Assembly: GCA_027574665.1 (NCBI GenBank)
Contig: CM050648.1
Span: forward strand, 48,265,200-48,329,199
DNA from: Rhynochetos jubatus
Lineage: Eukaryota; Chordata; Aves; Eurypygiformes; Rhynochetidae
Length of the DNA: 64,000 bases
Direction: 5' to 3'
Within the stretch, counting starts at the first letter, position 1, and the number at the start of each line of letters is the position of its first letter. The notes under the pieces were generated by a model. It was not told where the DNA came from. It searched no databases and saw nothing but the letters and a program-made list of their open reading frames with translations. Shown one piece after another: positions 1 to 9,714 of the stretch. Position numbers and translations under genes: made by a program.

Positions 1-1286
1 GTCAGTGCCTACAATCCTATATGCCTTTGCAGAAAGTTATTTTGAGTCCTTTCTAGGAATGGTATTACACTGTGTTATTTTATCAATATTTCCTATATGG
101 AGGTGTAATTTATAGAAACACCTTGGCCAGGCACAATAGGCTTAACCAATCCATTTTCCAGGTAAATGTGCATGGGGACCTAAACCAGAAGGTATCAAAA
201 GCTTGACATTCCATCCTCTTTGCTAACCATGTTCCCAAAGAAGCTTACCCCCAAATCAGTACCCATTTGAATGGGTACACAAAACAGATGCACACATAGA
301 GCATATGGGAAGCCTTATCTCTAGATACTAAAAAATCCTAGTTTTATGTTCAGAAGTGACAGTGACTGCAGCTGATGTTAATGGTTTTTATAAACTACAG
401 GTCGGTCTTGAAATTTGAACACACCAAACTGCTGAATCTGGTGTTAATTGTGAAGTGAATTTCTCAAATTACTAGACAACAGCAAATACGCACCTGTTAT
501 GCCCAGAAGCAAAAACCTCAGCATACAGTTATGATCATAGAGGAATACTGCTGTGATTCACAGCTACTCCTGTTTACTTTTGCTTATTATCTGCTAAAAA
601 CATATTAAGAAAATTTAAAACAAGCTGACTGAAACTGGAAAGAGAAAATTTAGTCCTCTATCTTAGTTCTCTGAAATTGATTTAACATAGAATACAGCTT
701 TAAATATGACGAAAAATGATAGCTTAATCTTTGACTCATTTTGCCATGTGCAGTAAACCTGGGATTACCTACTGCAGAACTGGTCTGAGTTCTTTGGCAG
801 GACAAAGCATCTTGCTCCTCACCTGCATCAAGATTAATACTATCACTCCAACGAGATTAGTGCCATTACTCTTCCTGACCTGACCCAAATGGTACAAATG
901 GGATTTTAAAGACAGTGTCTACTGAAAGATCCAGTAGAATTATGAGGTGCACAGAACAGCTACCATGAGGAATCAGCAGTGATAGACTGTCAGTGTTATA
1001 AAGAAGATACCCTATTAGGTTTAGCTATTATCCCAGAAGAAGATTATAGTCATAGATCCTGACCTTTAATTAAATGGACAGCACAAAGAGAGAGAGAAAG
1101 ATAAACAAACTTGTGCAAAGAAGTGGCAACTTTTACTGTCTGGGTAACAGCTCTGTGAAGTGGAAAAGGTAATGTGACCAATGAGAGATTTTACAAGTTG
1201 CTTTTTCTCTCATTTTGGGGAGAGGCAAAAAGTGGTGATAACATGGAAAAAAAGTCATTAACAATCTGCTTATTGTCTAAACAGCA
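1..1286. other. Unique AT-rich non-coding DNA
   Basis: No reading frame, repeat or RNA gene is recognisable in this stretch. Short purine-rich runs occur near position 1085 but form no clear array. It ends at the pentanucleotide microsatellite. Confidence 0.6.
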
Positions 1287-1412
1287 AAGAGAGGAGAGGA
1301 GAGGAGAGGAGAGGAGAGGAGAGGAGAGGAGAGGAGAGGAGAGGAGAGGAGAGGAGAGGAGAGGAGAGGAGAGGAGAGGAGAGGAGAGGAGAGGAGAGGA
1401 GAGGAGAGGAGA
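1287..1412. repeat. Perfect (GAGGA)n pentanucleotide microsatellite
   Basis: Seen directly: the 5-bp unit GAGGA repeats without error from 1291 to 1410, which is 24 copies, with imperfect edges on both sides. The plus strand is pure purine and the minus strand pure pyrimidine. Because the unit contains no stop codon in any frame, it creates open frames on both strands: an Arg-Gly-Glu-Glu-Arg repeat on + and a Leu-Ser-Ser-Pro-Leu repeat on -. These are artefacts of the repeat, not genes. Such homopurine arrays are prone to length change and can form triplexes or two-tier G-quadruplexes. Confidence 0.97.
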
Positions 1413-3485
1413 AACTTCCCAGTTGATTTAAAAAAGGTTCCACAAAAAACCAAACCAAAACAAAACCCAACATTACTGATAGGTCTTATTGAACATATTC
1501 TGTTTAATAAATTTATCAGGTAAATCTAATGTAATTCAGTGTAACTTATTTTAACTATTTCAATTTGAGAAGATTCCCACAACATTATGGGGGAAACATA
1601 AGTTTCGAAACTGATTCATAGTTGACTGAGTAATAGGATTTTTCTTTTCTAACAGAACAAGAATCTAGGACCTGCTACTTAAAGTAACATGGAAGTTTCC
1701 ACCATATCTTCCAGGATCTAGCACAATGCTGGGTTCTTCCATTTATGGGTTCAGTTGTAACAGCACATGCTGCAGTGAGTGATATCTCTTGCCTTGTGCA
1801 TGTTGTCATGCTACAATAGCAAAACGTAGGGGTGAGTCCTGTAGCTCCAGCTGTAGTACCCGACGCTTTTATCAACTGAAGACTCAATTTTCAATTTCAG
1901 GTCATGACCAAGATGGCAGTTCTCACATAATACAAGTGCTTATTATAGTAACCTAGTGACTTCCATCTGAATAAGAAAACATCCGTGGAGTTTGAAATGA
2001 AATAACAGCAAATATGTGTGATATAATAATTTAATGGAATATGCTTTCACCTCTGGAAGCCTAACTGCAACTCCTGAACTGGTCATCTGAATCATCCATT
2101 ATAACAAGTCTCTGGTCATTTATTTCTCAGTCAATAGTAGTTTTCTTCAAAAAAATTCCAACATAGTGGTAGCCTTCACATAACAGAATGAGAGTTCTGG
2201 AAAAACAGAAACACACTTAAGGATTAAGATATTTCAGTATCTGGGCAGATTGGCAAAATGTCTGCCTGAAATGTTCACTCTTCTAAGTGTTTCATTTCAC
2301 TATATATGAAATATACAGATGCATGTTCTCATTCACATGATGTCAAGTGATACTGACAGCCAGCTTCAATTTTCCATGATTAAAAAATATTATTAATAAC
2401 TGGTTTAAGAAGCAAAAAAAAATTTCAAATAATTTTGCAGAGAAATTTGAGTTTTGAAAATAATTTTATTTAACACCTATATACCCCACTACACATAAAT
2501 TAATATTAAACTCACCCCAAATAAAGAAAACCATTAAAGAAGGCTACTAAGACAGGGATTAGGTGTTTGAAATATAAGGACTTACCTGTGCAAGCCCTTA
2601 TTCATGTGAATAATCACATTGGCCTTCATCAAAGCACTCACACAAGTAAAACTTTGCAAGATCAAGCTACTGTCTTGCTGACTATCTTTAAAATCAAGGA
2701 CATTCGAGAAATGAGAGACACAGAACAATGATTCCACAGTATTAAACATTAAATCTGTGATCAAATATTAAATGGAGGATTACAGAAAATGACTAAGATT
2801 CATTGCACTTAATTGTGTAAGTTATGGACTCAATTGCTGGTTTCATTTACAAAAGGGAAATCATTTACAAGGTTAATTGCAGTGTCACCTCACAGCCTCC
2901 AGTTCTTTTTCATGTTGTGCAAAGCAAGTGTAAACAGATGGACAAGAAGAACATCTGGCAGAGAGAAGAGGGATCAATGCTGCCTGACAGTCTTAACTGA
3001 TATCCTTTGGTGTGCAAGCAAAATAATTGGTGACAGAAAGGGCAGTCAGAAGTAAAGCTCCAAGCTTGAAGTGAATTTTTGTTGATATTATTAGGGAACA
3101 AAACTAAATTCTGTAGCCCTCCCTGCCAAAGTCTGGAAGACCTTAAACATATTCCAAAAACTGTGGTGATAGTTGGCTTTTGTACAATATATGTCCTTAA
3201 AACGAGTGACACACTCATGCAGGTTTCTTCGTTCACATTTACTTTGCTCTCTAAAACTACCAGGCTCTAATTTAAGCATAAGTTGTGGAAAAGTGTGCCT
3301 GTGAACCAAGTCTAAGGTTCTTCCTTCTCACCCACTTATCACTCCATCTAAATATGGTAGATCCTATGAAACACAGGTTGGCAAGAAGCACCCAAGTCTG
3401 CTAAAGCAAACTTGTAAGATGTACAATATTATACCACAAGTTATTTTAATTATTTAGAATTACTTTTAAACTCTTCTTTTAATGT
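1413..3485. other. Unique non-coding DNA with a short A/C-rich tract
   Basis: The stretch starts with an A/C-only tract at about 1438-1470 built from CCAAA/CAAAA units. The remainder is unique DNA with no recognisable element. Overlapping short frames near 2.8-3.3 kb lie on both strands, have no similarity I recognise, and look like chance. Confidence 0.55.
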
Positions 3486-4410
3486 GACTGTAAAACAGGA
3501 ACTTTGCTGGCCATTTCAAACCCACTCTCCAATATCTTGGAGGAGTTGTAACAGTGAAAGATGGTCCCCGATTTGTACAAAAGAACAAATGTAACACCTG
3601 TCTTCAATAAATGTCAGAAGAAGGATCTGGGGATTTACAGGCGGGACAGTCTCACCTCAGTTCCTGTGAACATGTCCTCATGGAAGTCATTTCCAGACAA
3701 AAGAAAGAAAAAACATTAGGTGGAAACTAATAGCACAAAATTCCTATGGGGAAATCATTCTTTATGAGCTTTTGTCATAAAATGACTAGATCTGTGGGCA
3801 AAAGGAAGGCAGTGGGTATCATTTATCTTGACTTTAACAATGCTTCCAACCTAGCAGAAAGATAGTGTTCAGGGTGACGTTGATAAATTTGAGGAATTGT
3901 CCAAGAGAAAATGGATGAAGTGCAACACAGACAAATGGAAAGACCAGCTTGTAACCTGGAATGGAAGAACCTCAGGGACTGGCACAGGCTGTAAAACTGT
4001 ACTGCACTGTCACAGAAGGAGCCAGAAGTTCTGGTGAATAGGAAGTCGAACATGAGTCAGTTGTGTGTCACTGTGAAAAGTAAACACATCCATGGCTAGT
4101 GGATCAAAAAAATGTGGTTGTGTCCTTCTACTTGGTACTTGATGAGGCTGCATTGGGAATACAGCTCTTGACACAGGAAAGATTTCAACACCCTGGAAAG
4201 GGTCTGATGGCAGGTTCCTGTAAAGCTTAGGTATTTGGAGAATATCACATAGATGGAGAGACTGAGAATAGGATTTAACTTGGAAAAGGTTAACAGAGAG
4301 TATATTTGCTGTTTTTCATTCCCAGAAGTGAGGTTACAGAGAAGATGGAGTCCAGATATCCTAACACTTAGAGAAGAGAGGATCTTATTCCATAATTTGT
4401 GAAATGGACA
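3486..4410 (+). mobile_element. Degenerate CR1 LINE fragment (RT region to near 3' tail)
   Basis: This plus-strand segment resembles the CR1 ORF2 reverse-transcriptase region. It has the stretch after the thumb boundary (3550-3660, ending in a degenerate match to the 'capture of the Leu-Thr-Ser-Val-Pro' segment), then a block at 3783-3850 equivalent to RT motif A, where a Tyr-Leu-Asp-Phe-like string is still readable (ATTTATCTTGACTTTAAC). After this come pieces of the C-terminal region and tail up to about 4400. Many stops and indels show that it is dead. The sequence between motif A and the downstream part is missing, so there is at least one internal deletion near 3855. The subfamily cannot be fixed by eye; the boundaries are approximate. 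Confidence 0.8.
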
Positions 4411-4777
4411 GATGATGATAATGATGACATTAAAAAAACCAACAAGGGAATGATGTTCTTAAGGACAGGTCTTACTACACAGACAGACCAAGAACAGCAG
4501 GACACATGCATTTATGGAAGAAATCTAAATGTTTTTAGTTTCCTTCTCTTCCTCCCTCACTAAAAATTTTTGACCTGTTGTGTTCCTTCATCAAGCAACT
4601 CAGTCTCTTACCTCCCACTATGAAATCAAGGCTGTATACATCTCTTTATGTATTAGGAGTGTCTGTTGTTATAACTAGAAAAATTACTGTTATAGATGAG
4701 AATTAATTGTTTAATTCTGATTTCTAATTGTGAGGAACTTGATGGGGTGATGGGGAGAGGTTGCATCCTTTAGACAT
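4411..4777. other. Non-coding spacer between CR1 fragments
   Basis: AT-rich sequence without a recognisable element. It contains a short GATGATGATAATGATGA-type run near 4411-4425 and then unique sequence up to the minus-strand CR1. Confidence 0.5.
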
Positions 4778-5279
4778 GATAGAATAATTCAGATTAGAAG
4801 AGCCCAGGGTGTCTCTAGTCCAAACTCCTATGTCAAGCATGGTCAACACTGAATTCAGATCAGGTTGTTCCAGACATTGTCCACAAAGACCTTGAAAAAC
4901 TGAAAGGATGGAGACTGCATAACCTCCCAGGATAACCTTTTCCAAAGCTTAATTTTCCTAAGAGTGACAATTTTTCCCTCTTATAATCTGTCAGAATATC
5001 CCCTCTTACAACTTCTGACCATTGTCTGTCATTCTCTGATGCACTTTACCAGAGAGCCTGACATCGTCTTCTCAGTGAGCTCCCCATAGACACTGGAAAG
5101 ATACTGCTAGTCCCCCTCCAAAACTGTTTCATCTCCAGGATGAACAAGCTCCATTCCTTCAGCATCTTCTTAAATGAGAACTGATCCAGTCCCTCCTCTC
5201 TAACCCTGAACATCTTGTTGACCATCCACTGAACCTACTCCAGTTTATCAACATCCTTTTTATCATGTAGGGCCTTTAA
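4778..5279 (-). mobile_element. Older CR1 LINE fragment, 3' part, minus strand
   Basis: Read on the minus strand, this is the 3' end of a CR1: its 3' terminus lies at about 4778 and it extends to higher coordinates into the C-terminal ORF2 region. Recognisable landmarks on the + strand are a degenerate 'guanine-rich gaggttGGAAAAGAcc'-type end near 4790, the 'cctgttcca' block at 4862-4880, and the 'tctccaggatgaacaag' block at 5132-5150. Divergence is clearly higher than in the adjacent 5284-5515 copy, so it is an older insertion. It is 5'-truncated, as is usual for CR1, which typically lacks target-site duplications. Confidence 0.85.
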
Positions 5280-5283
5280 GTGG

Positions 5284-5515
5284 ATCATAGAACCATAGAA
5301 TGGTTTGGGTTGGAAGGGACCTTAAAGATCATCCAGTTCCAACGCCCCTGCCATGGGCAGGGACACCCTCCACTAGACCAGGGTGCTCAAAGCCTCATCC
5401 AGCCTGGCCTTGGACACTTCCAGGGATGGGGCATCCACAGCTTCTCTGGGCAACCTGTTCCAGTGCCTCACCACCCTTTCCATGAAGAATTTTTTCCTGA
5501 TACCTAATCTAATCG
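5284..5515 (-). mobile_element. Young CR1 LINE 3' fragment, minus strand
   Basis: The + strand begins ATCATAGAACCATAGAATGG, the reverse complement of the classical CR1 3' terminus, followed by the highly typical tail 'TTGGAAGGGACCTTAAAGATC'. The element is about 230 bp, severely 5'-truncated, and reads almost without disruption. This makes it the youngest-looking CR1 in the window. It abuts the 5'-truncated end of the older minus-strand CR1 (4778-5279) with only a few bases between them, giving a tandem head-to-tail pair. Two overlapping frames through it are by-products and not genes. Confidence 0.95.
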
Positions 5516-8439
5516 CAGAGGAAATGTGAACCTGCTTATTTTTGTAACTTGCAGCAGAGGAGAATGGGCATATGTAGGAAGGGGAAGCTTGAGAAGTTGA
5601 AAGAATGGATTAGATGCTGATATATTTGCTCAAGATTGACTGAGTATGTCAATGGTCAGAAACTTCTGCTACCATGTTTCTACTATGTGGTAACAATTGA
5701 CAATATCCATTTGACTCTTTCACCATAGTGCCAGTTACTATAATAATATTAAATCTTTCTGGCGGTAGCTGATAGAAGTTTCTAGTTTCCCTTCTCTCCC
5801 TCACTGTTTCCTTGTAATGCTATGATATTACTAGGACAGCAGTGTCTTTCCTCATGTTGAAAGCTTCAGCCCAGTGTTGGAGTAGGAACTTGAATTTCCA
5901 TGTGATTTTCTTGGAACCACATTAGCTTTCCTCCTGGGACTCTCAGGATCTCACCTGCAGGGTTTTGGTTCTTTGCAGGAGAAAATAGAACATGCAGCAA
6001 CTCGGAAAAAACCTGACGTCCATCCTTGTTGGCTCCCTGTAGTTTCTGTGGAGAGGTCATGAGGGTGGCAAAGGAGAAGAAAAACACATTTGGATGTTGT
6101 GAATATGTCTGTACATCCTGGAAAACAATTCAGGTTCTGTCACAGATTCCTATCAGCAGTACTGTTAATAATGGTGCTTAACGATTCAGCTATTTGCTTT
6201 CTTGTAAGCTTGAACACATAGTCTTTGTTGGTATCAACATCCTGCTCACCACTCTTGTGACATTTCCCTCTTGTCTGTCTGATTATTCTTAGCAGATAAT
6301 TTTCTAAGGATGTCCCCAAGGCAATCCATAAACACCAGATTTGCTGGCTGCTCAAACAACCTGAGACAGGGAGCCTGTAAGTGTGTTTCTAGACACAGCT
6401 AACAGCACCTTTCTCAGACCTGCGAGGCTAGAGCCTCTATCAGTTCTAGACCCCTCAGTGCGATATTATGGCATTTGTATTTTGATACAAAGAGGTGAAA
6501 AAAAACAAAACAAAACATAAAATGTAAGCCCTTCTTGAAGACAGGAACATGCATGGGACTGAAGAGAAAGAAAATGAGTCTTGACGGGATAATGGAAAAA
6601 ACACAGGAGATGTTAAAGGTTCATAAGAACTCAGAAAAGCTTTACAGTGAGAGGAATTTATACAGGAAAATAATGTGTTGCAGCAAAATGGCCATTTGCT
6701 GGCACTGTGACAGATAACAACAATTAAAACTAAGACTGTGTTTGAGTATTTTTTTCTTTATACTAAAAATACAGGGGAATGTAAAACAGTGGAAAGAGCA
6801 CTCTGTTTAGATAAGGAACATCAGGATCTCCTCAGAAAAATGCTGCATTCTATGAATATGTATAAGAAGGAAGTTTTAAAATATGAGTAGAACATACTGA
6901 AGATTAACATTAAGAAATATTAGGCAATATTTAAGGTACATAAAAATAGACAGACATATATGAAATGTGTATGTATGTCTTTACAAATGTTCAGAATATA
7001 AAAAATAAAAAGATTAATGAAAATCTAAGGATTAAAATGGATATAAAACAGATTTCTCCAAAGTTCGATTAAAGCAAGTTGATAACTGAAACTCTGCAAA
7101 CAGTAAAAGTAAAAATTGTTTGTGACTAAGAGATAATCATGCCAGAAGACACATGGTGCCTTATGATAATAATGCTTTAAGTCAGATCTGTAATTCATTG
7201 ACAGTATCAAAAAAGCACACAAAAAAGTTCTGTGTTGGAGAGGGGTAAGTACAATGTTGGGGTTGTACTGTAAGTCATTTAACAAGATAACAATGAGTGT
7301 GGTAAATAAGACACATTTGAAAAGTTGTAAGGGTGCAAACCAGGATATTTCGATGACTTTATGTATACTAGATCAATTTCATAATGCACCATGGTGCCAT
7401 GATAGCATATTTGACAACATCAATGGACATTTCTTGAAACAGTCAGCTAGAGACTTCAAGATCTGGGACTATATTTATATCTTGAGAATTATTAAGATCA
7501 CTATTCAGGATAAACTGCCAAAGAGAAGCACTGTATTAATAGAAATTATGAACTGAAATTTTTAGAATTTTATTCCTTATAGGAACAAAATTTAAAAAAC
7601 ATCATGTAGTAAATATCTATTTTACAAGCGGAATGAATAAAATGGGGAAGAAGAAAATCAAAAGTCAGAGCCAGAAAGTAAAAGACCTGTATGACACACA
7701 CAGAATGACCATTGCCGCCATAGAAGATCAGTGGTATAAACCACAAATTAAGAATGACTTTAAAATAACTCAATAAAAATTAATGATGTGATCAAACTGA
7801 AGTATTAGAAAATTATTACAAGCACAGATATCCCTCAGAAAGAGAAGACTGTGTCTTAATGTGGAAAACTAAAAAGAACAAACTTTGGCAACTTAAAAGT
7901 ATAATAAGGTGCATGAAAAAAAAATATTTTTATGGGTAACTTCCTATTCCCAACATACTGTAAAACACCAAAGAGGGTTGAAAGTATAAAGCACTAGGTT
8001 ATAAAGCTTACAAATTATGATGCTGTAAAAGGAAACTAAAGTCTCTGCAAGACTAATTAACATTTTTTATTGGTTTACACAGAAGGATTTTGAGAGGTTC
8101 TCACACTGATGATTTCTCTCTGTACTTACAATGATGAACTGTATAAAATTGAAATGTTGGTAAAAAAAGGTTTTACAACAAATTACTAAACTTTATAACA
8201 ATAAATTGCCAAGTTTTTTTTTCAGAAACTCTAATGTAAGATCAAAAAGTTGTCTATAGCACACAATTTACAGTTTAGCTTGGCTTTAGCATCATGGGAA
8301 TAGAAATTTGTTTCTAAAAACAAGTTACATTTACAAAAACTACCACAGCCAACACAACAGATGAGTGACATCCCCAAATAAGGAAAACTGGAAAGGTAGA
8401 AGTCATGACCATAAAATCGCTAAAAGTCATAAAAATATC
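5516..8439. other. Unique AT-rich non-coding DNA
   Basis: About 2.9 kb without a recognisable gene or repeat family. A moderately GC-richer part at about 5860-6440 has short frames on both strands that match nothing I know. An A/C tract (CAAAA units) lies at 6497-6518. From 6700 to 8350 the sequence is very AT-rich with frequent stops in every frame. Confidence 0.55.
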
Positions 8440-9633
8440 AAAAGTGATTATAAAGCTCTGCAGGTGGTAGTCAGGGACATGCGGACCAAGGTGGTCTCCT
8501 CAGCCCTGACAGTGAGGGGAAAGGGTGGGACGAGAAGGGCAGTAATAGAAAAAGTTAACAACTGCCTGCAGACTCGTGTCAATGGCAAGGGTTTGGGTTC
8601 TATGGACATGTGATCCTGTTTCCAGACCAGTGTCTGCTTGGGAGAGATTGGTAGCACCTTACTAAGCAGGGCAAAACTATTTCTACCAGTAGCATGGCTG
8701 ACCTAGGCTTTAAACTAGGAATGATAGGGAAGGGAGAGGGCAACCAGCAGGTCTGTGAGGGACTGTTGAGGAAAGGGCATAGGGTGTTGTGATGGGAAGG
8801 GAAAACAAAGTCAACAAAATGGGCCTTGGCTGGGATCACCTCCAGCACTTGCTCACAGTAATGGAGGAACCCACAGTTTATCAGCAGTGCTGGCTAACCA
8901 GGCAGCTCCCAGTTGACTGGAAGTTAGGCAATGTGATGCCAATCTACACGAAGGACTGGAAGGAAGCTCTACAGACCTGTCAGTCTGACATCGGTGTCAC
9001 CCCAAGTTGGGAGTGTTGGTCTGCTTGATGGTAGAAAAGTTCATAAGAAGGATCTGGACAGGCTGGATCGATGGGCTGAGGCCAACTGTGTGAGGTTCAA
9101 CAAGGCCACGCCTGGGTCCTGCACTTGGGTAACAACAACCCCATGCAATGCCACAAGTTTGGGGAAGAGTGGCTGGAAAGTTTACCAGTGGAAAAGGACC
9201 TGGGGGTCTTGGTCGACAGCCAGCTGATTATGAGCCAGCAGTGTGCCTAGGTGGCCAAGAAGGCCAATGGCATCCTGGCCTGCATCACAAACAGTGTGGC
9301 CAGCAGGACCAAGAAAGGGATTTTCCCCTTCTACAGGTGAGGTCGTACCTCGAATACTGCGTTCAGTTTGGGACAACAGGAAATGGCCTCAGGTTACACC
9401 AGGTGGATTTTAGATTGGATATAAAGAAAACCTCTTCACTGAAAGGGTTGACAAGCATTAGAAAAGTCTGCCTAGGGAAGTAGTGGTGTCATGACCCCTG
9501 GAGTTATTTTAAAGACATGTAGATATGGAGCTTAGGGACAGGGTTTAGTGGTGGACATAGCAGTGTTAAGGTTAATGTTTGGACTTGATGGTCTTAAAGG
9601 TCTTTTTCAACCTAATTAATTCTCTGACTCTAC
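8440..9633 (+). mobile_element. Internally deleted CR1 LINE, plus strand
   Basis: Three CR1 segments are joined. (1) 8440-8785 resembles the end of a CR1 ORF1-type esterase (SGNH-like) region: one frame reads RDW-stop-HLTKQGKTI followed by MADL, the usual place of the terminal Asp-x-x-His block. (2) 8810-8995 matches the RT region upstream of motif A, with DWKLGNVMPIY readable. (3) From about 8999 it jumps directly to the region after the catalytic Asp-Asp motif ([20 protein letters not shown] readable), then to the tail from about 9370. It ends in a CR1-type 3' terminus at about 9605-9633. The catalytic RT core is therefore absent. Several stops occur. The assignment of segment 1 to ORF1 is less certain than the rest. 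Confidence 0.88.
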
Positions 9634-9714
9634 ATGGTACCATTGTTGACCCAACCCTCTCTGGGAACTCAACATACTGGGGTGTTCTGCTTAAGTGACT
9701 GTATACTGATGCAT
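9634..9714. other. Short spacer between two CR1 copies
   Basis: Eighty bases without clear CR1 similarity separate the 3' end of the upstream CR1 from the first readable endonuclease codons of the next copy. It could be original unique DNA, or a diverged 5' part of the second CR1. Confidence 0.4.

Noticed and set aside
1174..1473. Open frames of 67-85 codons over the pentanucleotide array
   Set aside because: The repeat unit has no stop in any frame, so both strands are open by default. The products are pure Arg-Gly-Glu or Leu-Ser-Pro repeats.
5280..5507. 75- and 61-codon frames with Pro/Gly-rich products
   Set aside because: They run antisense through a minus-strand CR1 3' end, which explains the openness.
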